In this document: piece after piece, positions 44,001 through 53,733 of the stretch | Numbering within the stretch: position 1 is the stretch's first letter | Layout of the letters: every line of letters starts with the position of its first letter | DNA from: Acrasis kona | Lineage: Eukaryota > Heterolobosea > Eutetramitea > Acrasida > Acrasidae | Assembly (NCBI GenBank): GCA_026419775.2 | Contig: JAOPGA020000701.1 | Location: 53,278-117,277 of the forward strand | Length of the DNA stretch: 64,000 nucleotides | Reading direction: 5' to 3' | Made by a program: the position numbers and the translations under genes | The notes under the pieces: generated by a model | The model's input: the letters and a program-made list of their open reading frames with translations, nothing else | Databases searched by the model: none | Told to the model about the DNA's origin: nothing

Positions 44001-44936
44001 GATGCGGTCAATTTGTTATTGGAAACACCAGCAGATCATCCGGACATGTATTTGAATTTCTTACATGCGTGCGTGATCAGTGCTGCCAGTCGACCAGGTA
44101 CCGATAGAGATCATTTCTATTCGACCGTTCTGTTCGTGGCCAGTAATTTAATTAGTCAACAAAAGAACGATAGGGACGTTAATACTGGAGTGGAGTTGAT
44201 GATTTTGATTGGAGAAGGTTTTAGGGCTTGTAAGACTTTACAAGATTTCGACCAATGGGACAAAGCGGCGAGGTTGGCCAGATGCGTGTTGGACGAAAAT
44301 CATAGCAAGGTGATATTGTCGAGATGGGCGGATCATTTGACCAGCAGCGGACAGTTGATGAAGAGCATTGGTTTGTGGATGAGTTTGGGATTGTTCAGGG
44401 AAGTGATTGATTTGTTGCACAAGAGCGAATTGGACGACATTGCTGCCTTGTTTTGCAAAGCATGTACAGAACATGGATTCGACCTGTCCAGGATGCACAA
44501 GGGAACTGTTTTGAAGGTGATACAGCCCACACAACTCAGCACGCCTAGTTACGAATCGCAGGACAATGATTGTACCACGAGGAAATTAATGTACTTTATT
44601 TATCAACAGTACGGAACGTACTTGGGACGCATTGGCAACGAGAAATTGGCCTTACATTATTGCAACGGAATCATCAAGGGAAGTGATGTTGGACTGGCAG
44701 TGAGTGGTGCTGCCGTCGAAGGTGAGACTTTGGAAGGAATGGGCAGGGAACAATCTTTGAGCGATAACATGAATTCGAGTTTAATGTTGGACGTCGACGT
44801 GCACATGGACGAGATGGATAAAGTTGTGAGGGAGGTCAAATTGTTGGAATTCGAGGATGCAAATATGAGTCCTAATGCGGAGGAACAACAAAAGAAGCAA
44901 CAGGAACAATTGGATGATGGTTGGGCCTTTATGTAA
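41058..44936 (+). CDS. WDR11: WDR11-like WD40 protein (1225 aa)
   Basis: Six exons join in frame (introns 41364-41407, 41586-41619, 41745-41783, 41893-41935, 42102-42142) into 1225 residues, very near the family length of ~1224. WD40 blades form the N-terminal two thirds in two propellers (ASGDERGAIIVWEV, LLSLSTPNILTLWNA, AAVSSDGKLWIWEF, LVSGDTAGNINLWDL, LILFIEGDFVIWDL), followed by a helical TPR-like region from ~790 (LDENHSKVILSRWADHL, GLFREVIDLLHKSEL). WDR11 with FAM91A1 tethers AP-1 vesicles at the trans-Golgi and acts in ciliary signalling. Key support is the order of phrases such as ADWGENNLLAYCCQNYIVVVDP and FSLDPF. The assignment is good but made by eye. Confidence 0.82.
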
Positions 44937-45070
44937 AATTTCTCTTCTTCTATCTAGTTGACTTTTTGTTTTTCTCGGATATTTAACGAAACGTTTGACG
45001 CATCTAAAAATAGTAGACTTCTTCTGACAGATGAACTTTTTGTTGATAAACAAAGAGATACAAGAGGTCT

Positions 45071-47842
45071 ATGAAATTCTTCCGTAGGAAGAGACATGAA
45101 CCCGCAGTGGTTAATAATGAACTTTCTCAACATTTGGCGACGAGCCTTCAGAACATTTCTGATGATTTGGTTTTGAAAATTCAGTCATTAGAGATCATGA
45201 TCGAGTATGAGAGTGGTAGAACTCCGTTGACCACCGCAACGATACAAAATCCGAAAAAGAAACGCGAGTATGAAAAATTAAAAGCTACGCTCGAAAAGTT
45301 GAAAAGAAAGGCAGATGATAGATTGGAGGTCATCAAAGCTGCTCAATCTGAGAAGAGTGTTGTCTCGGCCCAAAAGCAAGCAACTAAAATTATGAATGAT
45401 GTCAACAAGGAACTTGTGGACTTTGAAGATTTTATAGGAAAAGAGGAAAGGGCAAACATTGACAGAGTTCTCTTGAGTAGGGATAGATCAAACTCGAAGG
45501 CCGATACGTACTTGGCGGGATCGGCTTTGCACATTCGCATGAACTCTGTTCTTCCGAACACTGTATTACCGGGAACAGATATCAAATGTACCGTCTGCAT
45601 GTCACACGACGACTTGGAGCACATGATGCACAACACCGTATCGAACGACAACGTAGACTCTGTCACTCGCTCGGATCAAATCAAAGCCTTGTACGCCATG
45701 GCATCATGCAACAAAGCTCACGGGGCGTGCCAGCTGCGAATAAGAAATCAAATGGTAACCATGAAGTTCATTGATAGGTTGCACAAATCAGATCGATACA
45801 AAGTAGGTACGCTAGAGTTTAAACGTGAAGTAGATAAACTACAACGAGAACTTGATGCCGAATTACCAATAGAGCTTACAAGTAACATTAAAGACAGTCC
45901 TCACCTGGCAGCGCTTATAGATGCTAAACTAAACCAAAAAAGAGCACCAAGAGAAAAGTTTTTTAGGATTCTTACAAGCCTTTGTACGTTTGCAGAAAAG
46001 GATGACAATAATTGGGACATTATAGATAATACTGTCAAGAGACTATTGGAGTCAACTGACGCTAATGGAACAATTACCGATCAAACAGAGGAAAAGATAT
46101 CACAATTAGAGAATGATGTAGTCCGGTTGAGGGAATTAAGAGATAAAATTAACTTGGATGTAAGTGCTATGGTCGTTTCGACCGAACAAATGGCAACATT
46201 TCAAACAGAAGTCGAAAAGTTGACAAAAATCAATCAAGAGTTGGAAAATCAATTACGTCAATATAAAGATCCAAACGCTCCCCCAATCACCGGTGCTCCA
46301 GATGCTCCGCCACCTCCAGGTGATATGGCTCCTCCACCGCCGCCGCCACCACCTCCACCAGGTGTCGCAACCGGACCACCTCCTCCGGGCCCTCCTGGAC
46401 CTCCAGGCGGACCACCACCTCCACCTGGTCCTGGTGGAATGCTTGGATTTGGTCCATCACTACCAAAACTGATTTCACACACACCCAAAGCAAACATGAG
46501 GAACTTTCACATTGATCCCATACCGAAAACAAAATTATCAAAATCAGTTTTTTTGAAGAAGAATATCGCAGTCAACACCAAAGACGTAGATTTGGATAAA
46601 AAAGAGTTGGAAAGGATATTCGGAGCGGACGCTAGTAAAAAATTAAAAACCATCACAACCAGTCAACATGCAACAAACGCACCTACGTTAGTTCACTTGA
46701 TCGACTCCAAACGGTCATATCAAATCAGCATTCAGCTCACCGCTCTTCGACTAAGTATCTTCCATATCAAAGAAGCCGTCATACAATTAGATTCCAAAAA
46801 ACTAAACCACGAACAAATTACAATTCTACAATCAATATGTCCAACCGCAGAAGAAGTCGGCATGATCAACAAATATGAAGGAGACGTCAAGAATTTAGCC
46901 AAACCCGAACGTTTTTTCAGCGACATGCGAATCATACCTCATCTCGTAGAGAGGTTAGATTGTTGGAACTTTAAATTAAAGTTTGATTCTACTTTGGATC
47001 TCATCATACCCGAAATCAACATTCTTAACGATGCCGCCAAAGAGATGCAAAACAGTGAAAAATTCTTTGGGATCTTAACAATTGTGTTGGCCATTAGTAA
47101 TTACTTGAACGCAAAATCACGTCACAAACAATGTTATGGTTTCAAGTTGAGTACTTTATGTAAAATAAGAGACACCAAGAGTATGGACAACAAGACTAAT
47201 TTGTTAACGTATATTGTAAAATACATTGAAGATGGCTATTCTTCGGATGGATTAAATTTGTTTTTCAAAGACTTACATAACGTTCATAGAGCCACAAGAG
47301 TGTCGTTACAATATTTAAAAGAAACAGTTCAACATCACCAACACATGTTAAATGTTGTCAAGTTGACCATAGAAAAGTATGAAAAATTAACCAAAAGTCA
47401 CATTCCCCATGACGATAGGTTCCTCAACGAAATGAAACCATTTTATGCACTCGGATGTACAAGAATGAAATCTGTAAACAAATTACTGACCGACTGCACC
47501 GAAAACATTTCAAAGTTAGTAGAGCTTTATGACGAAGATGCTTCTTTAAACCAAAAACCAGAAGATTTCTTCATCATGGTTGACGGTTTCATAAGAGACT
47601 ATAAAAACGTTAGGACAGAGTTGGCGGAAATTGAAAAGATTGAACAAGAGAGGATAAGAAAGGAACACTTGAAAGCCAATAAGGAAAACATGTTAAACAA
47701 TCAAAGGATCAATACATTATTGTTAGTTAAGGAAATTCAAAATGTAAAGAAGGCTGTTGTGAATAGTGGATTGTCACGAAAAGATTCCGGTCAGGATATG
47801 CTTAGCGAAGTAAGAAGAAGAGAAAGTCTTCGGATGATGTAA
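45071..47842 (+). CDS. Formin (diaphanous-like) with FH1-FH2 domains (923 aa)
   Basis: Single exon. The N-terminal ~330 residues look like a divergent GTPase-binding/FH3 armadillo region, including a Cys/His-bearing CTVCMSHDDLEHMMHN stretch. A coiled coil (~335-395) leads to a proline-rich FH1 (~400-455) that binds profilin-actin, and an FH2 domain (~475-870) with the hallmark YLNAKSRHKQCYGFKLSTLCKIRDTKSMDNKTNLL. The Trp usually found at the FH2 lasso start is not visible (MRNFHIDPIPKTKLSKSVF). The C-terminus (QDMLSEVRRRESLRMM) resembles a DAD, implying autoinhibition relieved by Rho. It nucleates and elongates unbranched actin filaments. AATAAA overlaps the stop codon. Confidence 0.92.
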   Translation: MKFFRRKRHEPAVVNNELSQHLATSLQNISDDLVLKIQSLEIMIEYESGRTPLTTATIQNPKKKREYEKLKATLEKLKRKADDRLEVIKAAQSEKSVVSAQKQATKIMNDVNKELVDFEDFIGKEERANIDRVLLSRDRSNSKADTYLAGSALHIRMNSVLPNTVLPGTDIKCTVCMSHDDLEHMMHNTVSNDNVDSVTRSDQIKALYAMASCNKAHGACQLRIRNQMVTMKFIDRLHKSDRYKVGTLEFKREVDKLQRELDAELPIELTSNIKDSPHLAALIDAKLNQKRAPREKFFRILTSLCTFAEKDDNNWDIIDNTVKRLLESTDANGTITDQTEEKISQLENDVVRLRELRDKINLDVSAMVVSTEQMATFQTEVEKLTKINQELENQLRQYKDPNAPPITGAPDAPPPPGDMAPPPPPPPPPPGVATGPPPPGPPGPPGGPPPPPGPGGMLGFGPSLPKLISHTPKANMRNFHIDPIPKTKLSKSVFLKKNIAVNTKDVDLDKKELERIFGADASKKLKTITTSQHATNAPTLVHLIDSKRSYQISIQLTALRLSIFHIKEAVIQLDSKKLNHEQITILQSICPTAEEVGMINKYEGDVKNLAKPERFFSDMRIIPHLVERLDCWNFKLKFDSTLDLIIPEINILNDAAKEMQNSEKFFGILTIVLAISNYLNAKSRHKQCYGFKLSTLCKIRDTKSMDNKTNLLTYIVKYIEDGYSSDGLNLFFKDLHNVHRATRVSLQYLKETVQHHQHMLNVVKLTIEKYEKLTKSHIPHDDRFLNEMKPFYALGCTRMKSVNKLLTDCTENISKLVELYDEDASLNQKPEDFFIMVDGFIRDYKNVRTELAEIEKIEQERIRKEHLKANKENMLNNQRINTLLLVKEIQNVKKAVVNSGLSRKDSGQDMLSEVRRRESLRMM

Positions 47843-48354
47843 ATAAAACTAATTGTTGTAATAACCACATGACTTCATTTTGTGTTTATATTCCTACTTT
47901 GTGCCGATCTAAAGAGGTTTGAAGAATGTTGTCGAACCACTGTTATGTCGTCTTGTTGACATTCATAGAAAATTTGTTCAAGAGTGATCTTTTGACCGAC
48001 CATACAGTGAGATGTGATCTAACGTTAAATTAAAAAACTCCAAATGGCATGTTCAAAAATTGAGATGAAATGGTAGTTTATTGTTCAAAAACCCTTTTTC
48101 CCCACATTCAGTTTATTTGGTGAAATGTCGAAGGAATTCTCTCTACTTGGATTTTGTTTTAAAATCCTTTATGCTCCATTTTCACCCTTCTACAAACAAT
48201 CGCCCGTAATATGCATATGGGGCAATAGAGTTATTTTTAATAGCGGTTTCGTCCTACTGCCTCGGTAAGGAAGGTAAGTCGGGCGACAGCTGACAGGTCG
48301 CCTCTTGATAAAACCGAATCACGCACTTCACAAAAATATTACAGCAACAAAACA
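47843..48354. other. Intergenic region upstream of the GH42-like gene
   Basis: About 510 bases. A GC-rich spot at 48262-48302 contains a 6-bp stem (GGCGAC/GTCGCC) with a 9-base loop, and an A/C-rich leader precedes the ATG. Such a small stem is not significant by itself. No gene seen. Confidence 0.4.
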
Positions 48355-51300
48355 ATGCATCACGTCATACCCATCGTATTGGCTTTGATAATCCAATGCG
48401 CAACTGCATTTGTGATCATGAAGGATGGTTACTTCTTTGACAACAAAACACAGGAGTATTGGATACCACATGGAATCTCATACCAGACATACAATCAGCC
48501 ACTTGGTCAATACCAATCTCCTCAGCAGATCGACTACGACCTCCGTCAAATGTCCTTGAACAACATCAACAGTATTCGTGTGGATTTCTCACCTGGTAAC
48601 ATTAATCCAGTTACTGAAGGTGTTTATGACTGGAATCTAATCGATCAAGTCATTCAAACCGCAAAGAAGTACAACATCAAGGTGTTCGCTATTATTGGTT
48701 ACGAGTATCTACCCTGGTGGGCACCTGGTACACAAATTCTCTTCAAGGAAGGAAACGACGTCGACCCAGGTTGGCACACCAAACATCCACCATGCCCAGA
48801 TCAAGGAGCCGTCGTCACCAACACTACATACATCTACAAGCAAAAGTGGGTTAGTGAAGTGATGAGCATTGAGAATCCTGATTGCATTGCCTACTACCAA
48901 TCCTACGTTCAAGCCATCGCCGGTCGCTACAAGGATGAAGATACAATTGTCGCTTTTATTATTGGAAATGAATTTGGTTATTTAGGTCTATGGTCTGTCA
49001 GACAAGATGGTTATGACGACCACACCATCGCTGCTTTACAAGTTTGGTTGAGTAATTATTACAAAGACATTAATTCACTCAACGCCGTATGGAGTTCTTC
49101 ATACAGTAGTTTCTCGGAAGTACAACCACCAAATGGTTACGAAAAATACTCAAAAGCATGGGCAGATGTAATTCAGTTTAGAGAAGATAGTTTGTCGAAA
49201 GCGATCGGAAAAGCAGCATGGGCCCTACGTCAAGTTAACAACAATCACCTCATCTCATACTCGAAAGTAGGAATGATCTATAGTAATGCTGATTGGGCCT
49301 ACGCCGCTGAAGACTCATACAAGATCGTGAATGCATGTGCTGACGTTGGTGCACCACTTTCATTCTTCGCCATTAACAACTATGGTGCCATTTATCCTGG
49401 AGGTGAAATTCACACCGGTACTTTTGGTATTGAATGGGCCAAGAATACTGGTCTACCTGTCGTTTATACCGAATGCGGTTTTACAACAAGTGACGAATAC
49501 GTTATTGATGCCAGCACTCAAGGAGTGATGCTTGAATCTTTCCTATTAGAAGCCATGTTCCATGGTGTTATTGGTGTCCATGTCTTTGCTTGGAACGACA
49601 GAGATTTAATTTCTCCAAGAGAGTACGGTTTCGGTGTAAACCATCCCGACCGCACACCAAAAGACTCCTTACCATACTTGAACGAAGTTTATTCACAAAT
49701 TGACCAGATGGACACCTCACTTCTAGTCACCCGCACAACCATCGAATATGACGTGGGAATGTTCTGGAGCGACGCAACCGACCAAATCATCAACAAGTAC
49801 CAAGCAAACATGTCTGGTGTTTGGGGTTCATTAACTCGCTTAGGATTAAGACTTCGTATGATCAACGACACCCAGCTACATTCCGGTGAATACAAGAATC
49901 TAAAGTTACTAGTCCTACCACGTAACGAACGCATGCACAAAGGAGATCTCCAGTTCATTAGAGACAATGTGATTCCTGCAGGTGTCGCAGTCTATTCCGA
50001 CATGGATTTACCTGGACTAACCGACTACCACATCAACAACCAGTCAGATTGGTTCACCATGCTCGACGACATTTTCGGCATCAAACCAACACAAGCAAAT
50101 GCTTATGAGTACCCAGTGGTCGAATATTCATTCGTGGATCCAGTCGCAGAATTACAAGTTAACGTCATGAAGGATCTAAGCCCACAAATAGATCAAGGTT
50201 CCGCATTCTGGGTCGGAGTGTTCAAGTACCACAAAGTAGAAGTGACATCAGGTGACGTCGTGGCCACATACAACATTCAACTTCCAGCAGCAAACATTGA
50301 CAACAAACAATATCCAGCAGTCATTTTCAAAAACAGAACACAAGGACTTGGAAGATCACTACTTGCTACTTTTAACTTGGGATCAATCGATTGCAGCTGG
50401 CCATGCTTCACACGCACATGGATTCAACATTGGAACTGGTATTACCAACTTTTAAGTCCAGCATACCTCAACGTTCAAAATGAATTAACATACATGGGCT
50501 CAACCATGATGCAAGTTCAACATTACACAACGTCAGATGGAAGGATCGTGATTTACGCTACGAATTGGAACTACGAAGCTTCCGAAAGCTGCGTCGTGTC
50601 GATGGACAGATTGAAGGGATTACAAATAACTGACATTTTAACACACAAACTCATCACACCTTCATGCAACGGACAATTACAAATATCGTTGGGAATATCA
50701 GGAACTTTAATGTACGTAGCCGAAAAGGCACCCAAACCATCCGTCTACATTTCAACATACGGCACACCCACCGATCTTGTCATTAAACATTCATACACAT
50801 CAGTCAACGTCACATACCGAACATCAGCATACAACAATGCACGTTTGGTGATTGAATTAAGAAACAATGCCACCGATAATGTTTATGGATCCGCATCAAT
50901 CAATTCGGTTAATGGCGACGGAACCAACCTATTACAAATGTTCATGGATAGTTCGCTAATCACGAAATCATCAGAAGTGGATAACGTTAAATACTATTAT
51001 TATGCATATCTCACATCGGGTCAATCCAATGAGGTGATCGCATCCACAACAATTGATCTCAGAATAAGCGTCGGAATCAAATTATCTTCTTCTCCAAAGA
51101 TTTCTGTAAATCAAACCGCTCAGTCGACCGTTTCATGGGAACACACCGGATTGTTGAGACAACAAGCCTTTCCCACTCTATTAGGTGTTTATTTCTCCAA
51201 CGAAACACAAAAGGTTGACCCGACTCATTACAATAAAGTCCAGCTTGTTGTAAACCAATTACAAAAAATGGGTTTCGTGGAGAATACCGATGTGTCAGAT

Positions 51301-52206
51301 CCAATGAATTCAAATTTAGTTTTGAAGGGTTTACAATACAGCGTCATTACAAACTTGACACAAATTGGAACCAATCAACAGGGGTTATGGTACGGAGTTG
51401 TGATTTTACCCGGAGTGAGCGTGTTGACCGATAACGACACTGCGTGTATAAATAACTTTTTGAACTCAACTCAGAATGGAATTCTGATTTCGACCGAAGG
51501 AGGAGTAGGTAGCGGTAACAATAGTAGAAATCTACAAGAAGCGTCGAATTGGTTTGGAATGGATGTTGATGTGAGTGATTCCCAATCTAATCAACTTGTC
51601 GATGTGACCATTACAAATGTCAACAATCCAACCTTACGTAATTTCACAATGGGTGATGTCATCTCGGTACGATCAGGAAAGATTTGGTCCAAGTTGACCA
51701 CCGGTAAATCTTATGCAACTTCTAAAAATGGAACGCCCATGATGGTTTACAACCAATTACCTAACAGATTGGCTAAAACAGTCTTGTTGAATTTCGACAT
51801 TACTCAATCTCCTAATGGCACTCAACTATGGGATGGTCTAGTTGAGTATTCTTATTTGGAAAATGAAATTCTAAAATTGAAGTGGCAACTAATGTGTGGC
51901 GATGTGATCCAATCTGCATCTGATGATGAGATTTGGATTTACAAGTCAAGTGGTATTTCTAGTTTTGAAGTGATTGCAAATGCACTCTGCCACAACACAT
52001 CAACTTGGCTTGGATATAGTTATCCATGGGATAGTTCGAGTCCTTTCAATGATAGAGTTGCTGAATTAAATGTTCAAACTAACTTCCCTGGTTCTGGTTT
52101 ACCTCCGGATTTGAGTTATATTAAATCTGGTAGTAATGTGGCGTTTTCATTAATAGGAGCCTCAGTCGCTGTTTCAATTGCAGTAGTGTTGTCAATAATT
52201 ATTTAA
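48355..52206 (+). CDS. Large secreted GH42-like glycosidase (1283 aa)
   Basis: Single 3.9-kb exon. A signal peptide (HVIPIVLALIIQCATA) leads into a GH42/GH-A (beta/alpha)8 barrel. Candidate acid/base is E206 in FIIGNEFGYLGLW and candidate nucleophile E373 in VVYTECGF, both in the expected places; MSLNNINSIRVDF and EGVYDWNLIDQVIQTAKKYNIKVF are typical barrel strands. Residues ~460-600 and ~950-1110 each read like the GATase-like trimerisation domain of beta-galactosidases (IEYDVGMFWSDATDQI; FPTLLGVYFSNETQKV), so two copies may exist. The C-terminus (VAFSLIGASVAVSIAVVLSIII) is a membrane or GPI anchor. The substrate is probably a beta-galactoside or other beta-glycan. AATAAA overlaps the stop. 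Confidence 0.82.
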   Translation: MHHVIPIVLALIIQCATAFVIMKDGYFFDNKTQEYWIPHGISYQTYNQPLGQYQSPQQIDYDLRQMSLNNINSIRVDFSPGNINPVTEGVYDWNLIDQVIQTAKKYNIKVFAIIGYEYLPWWAPGTQILFKEGNDVDPGWHTKHPPCPDQGAVVTNTTYIYKQKWVSEVMSIENPDCIAYYQSYVQAIAGRYKDEDTIVAFIIGNEFGYLGLWSVRQDGYDDHTIAALQVWLSNYYKDINSLNAVWSSSYSSFSEVQPPNGYEKYSKAWADVIQFREDSLSKAIGKAAWALRQVNNNHLISYSKVGMIYSNADWAYAAEDSYKIVNACADVGAPLSFFAINNYGAIYPGGEIHTGTFGIEWAKNTGLPVVYTECGFTTSDEYVIDASTQGVMLESFLLEAMFHGVIGVHVFAWNDRDLISPREYGFGVNHPDRTPKDSLPYLNEVYSQIDQMDTSLLVTRTTIEYDVGMFWSDATDQIINKYQANMSGVWGSLTRLGLRLRMINDTQLHSGEYKNLKLLVLPRNERMHKGDLQFIRDNVIPAGVAVYSDMDLPGLTDYHINNQSDWFTMLDDIFGIKPTQANAYEYPVVEYSFVDPVAELQVNVMKDLSPQIDQGSAFWVGVFKYHKVEVTSGDVVATYNIQLPAANIDNKQYPAVIFKNRTQGLGRSLLATFNLGSIDCSWPCFTRTWIQHWNWYYQLLSPAYLNVQNELTYMGSTMMQVQHYTTSDGRIVIYATNWNYEASESCVVSMDRLKGLQITDILTHKLITPSCNGQLQISLGISGTLMYVAEKAPKPSVYISTYGTPTDLVIKHSYTSVNVTYRTSAYNNARLVIELRNNATDNVYGSASINSVNGDGTNLLQMFMDSSLITKSSEVDNVKYYYYAYLTSGQSNEVIASTTIDLRISVGIKLSSSPKISVNQTAQSTVSWEHTGLLRQQAFPTLLGVYFSNETQKVDPTHYNKVQLVVNQLQKMGFVENTDVSDPMNSNLVLKGLQYSVITNLTQIGTNQQGLWYGVVILPGVSVLTDNDTACINNFLNSTQNGILISTEGGVGSGNNSRNLQEASNWFGMDVDVSDSQSNQLVDVTITNVNNPTLRNFTMGDVISVRSGKIWSKLTTGKSYATSKNGTPMMVYNQLPNRLAKTVLLNFDITQSPNGTQLWDGLVEYSYLENEILKLKWQLMCGDVIQSASDDEIWIYKSSGISSFEVIANALCHNTSTWLGYSYPWDSSSPFNDRVAELNVQTNFPGSGLPPDLSYIKSGSNVAFSLIGASVAVSIAVVLSIII

Positions 52207-52311
52207 ATAAAATTATTTTTAATTATTTATTTGTTTTTGTAAATGTTTGGTTGTCCGATTCCATAGATGAACACGTCATGCGAACTCATTCTCAGAATTG
52301 AATTTGTGTTG

Positions 52312-52318
52312 TATAAAA
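52312..52318 (+). promoter_or_regulatory. TATA-like box of the PhyH-family gene
   Basis: TATAAAA lies 38 bases upstream of the ATG at 52356, leaving room for only a very short 5' UTR. Confidence 0.4.
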
Positions 52319-52355
52319 AGACCTGTGGCGTGATCAATTTCAATCACAAAGAAAA

Positions 52356-53414
52356 ATGATTTTAACTCAAGAGCAGTTCCAAGAGTATAAAGAAAAGTTA
52401 GATGAAGATGGCTATGTAGTTGTCAAAGGCCTTGTAAGCCCCACAAAGGCTCAAGAATACGAGTCGAGATTTTGGGACTACATTGAGTCATTAAGCGAGT
52501 CGAAGCTCATTGATAGAAACGACCCCACCACTTGGAATGACGAAAACTGGCCCAACAACATTCATGGAATTTTTAAGAACTTTAAAATCGGTCACGCTCA
52601 ATTTGTATGGGATGCCAGAGATGAGGATGGAATCGTTGGGCTATACCAACAGTTATGGAACACCGAAGACTTGTTAGTGTCATTTGATGGCGCTTGTATG
52701 ATAAGACCCTCCGTTTGGAATCATAAGACAAACAACTGGGCACACACAGATCAAGCACCCCTCATTGAACTCTCAGAGTATAATGCCAAACCCAAAATGG
52801 TCAGAGACTTTCCATGCGTTCAGGGTTTGTTAAACCTTCGACCATGTGGACCAAACGACGGAGGATTGGTCGTCTACAAAGGAAGTCACAAACACCATCA
52901 ACATTACTTTATAAAAAAGGGCATTGACCAGAAAATAAATAAACCTTGGAAGGATTCCAAAAATCATTGGCATCTCATTGACCAAGAAGTCGAAGACAAT
53001 AGAAAATTTCTTTCAAAGTTTGAAAAAATAAAAGTTTGTTGTGACCCGGGTGATTTTATCATATGGCACAGCAGGACCGTCCATTATGCTGAAGCTATAG
53101 ATAAAACTTTAAACACTGATCCTTTGGCCCATCGTATGTGTATATATATCTGTATGTTGCCTTCCAAGTATGCTACCGCTTCTGACTTGCACAAGAAGAG
53201 AGAGGCGTTGAGCGAATTGCAAACAACTAGTCACTGGCCCTGTATCAAAATCAAAACGAACAAGAATGATCGTCCGAATATCACAAAAGGATTTGTAGTC
53301 CCAGAGGTGTTGCCCGTACTTACTGATCGTATGAAGAGGCTTGCGGGTGTTGAGCCCTCATTCCAGTTCACAGATAATTATGTCCAAAAGAAATACAGTA
53401 GCAAATCAAAATAA
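52356..53414 (+). CDS. PhyH-family iron/2-oxoglutarate dioxygenase (352 aa)
   Basis: Single exon. The phytanoyl-CoA dioxygenase fold is shown by the iron triad HTD in NNWAHTDQAP and the distal His in IIWHSRTVHYAEA, with GDFIIWHS giving the usual strand, and an Arg (HRMCIYICML) in the place that binds 2-oxoglutarate. LNLRPCGPNDGGLVVYKGSHK is the family's second hallmark. Members hydroxylate lipids, alkaloids or small metabolites; the substrate here is unknown. No targeting sequence is obvious. AATAAA overlaps the stop codon. Confidence 0.87.
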   Translation: MILTQEQFQEYKEKLDEDGYVVVKGLVSPTKAQEYESRFWDYIESLSESKLIDRNDPTTWNDENWPNNIHGIFKNFKIGHAQFVWDARDEDGIVGLYQQLWNTEDLLVSFDGACMIRPSVWNHKTNNWAHTDQAPLIELSEYNAKPKMVRDFPCVQGLLNLRPCGPNDGGLVVYKGSHKHHQHYFIKKGIDQKINKPWKDSKNHWHLIDQEVEDNRKFLSKFEKIKVCCDPGDFIIWHSRTVHYAEAIDKTLNTDPLAHRMCIYICMLPSKYATASDLHKKREALSELQTTSHWPCIKIKTNKNDRPNITKGFVVPEVLPVLTDRMKRLAGVEPSFQFTDNYVQKKYSSKSK

Positions 53415-53733
53415 AAATAATATAAATAGCTTATTTTTTGGTTTTATTAGGTTAACATAAAGTGGTTTTTTCTTTTTTTAATGCTGATGGTAGAATTTCT
53501 CATTATTACAACAATCTAGTACGAACACCATTGTTCCTCTTCATGCATTAAGTAGCAATAAAAGTCTTGTTTTAAAAATAATGGCGAAAGAGAATCTTTC
53601 ATTAGGTCATCTTTCTTCAGATACTTAAAAATGAAAGAATTCCTCCTCTTCTTCGATCTGACATCATTTTCCTACCTTTTTTGGATTGTATAATTGTACA
53701 AATAAATAGTACGCATATACGTAATAAAACACA
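53415..53733. other. Intergenic region
   Basis: About 320 AT-rich bases between two plus-strand genes; presumed terminator of the dioxygenase gene and promoter of the RGS-START gene. Nothing else recognised. Confidence 0.4.

Noticed and set aside
46258-46497. Gly-rich 79-aa frame on the minus strand
   Set aside because: Complement of the proline-rich FH1 codons of the formin.
48282-48302. 6-bp GC stem-loop upstream of the GH42-like gene
   Set aside because: Too short to separate from chance and with no matching copies.
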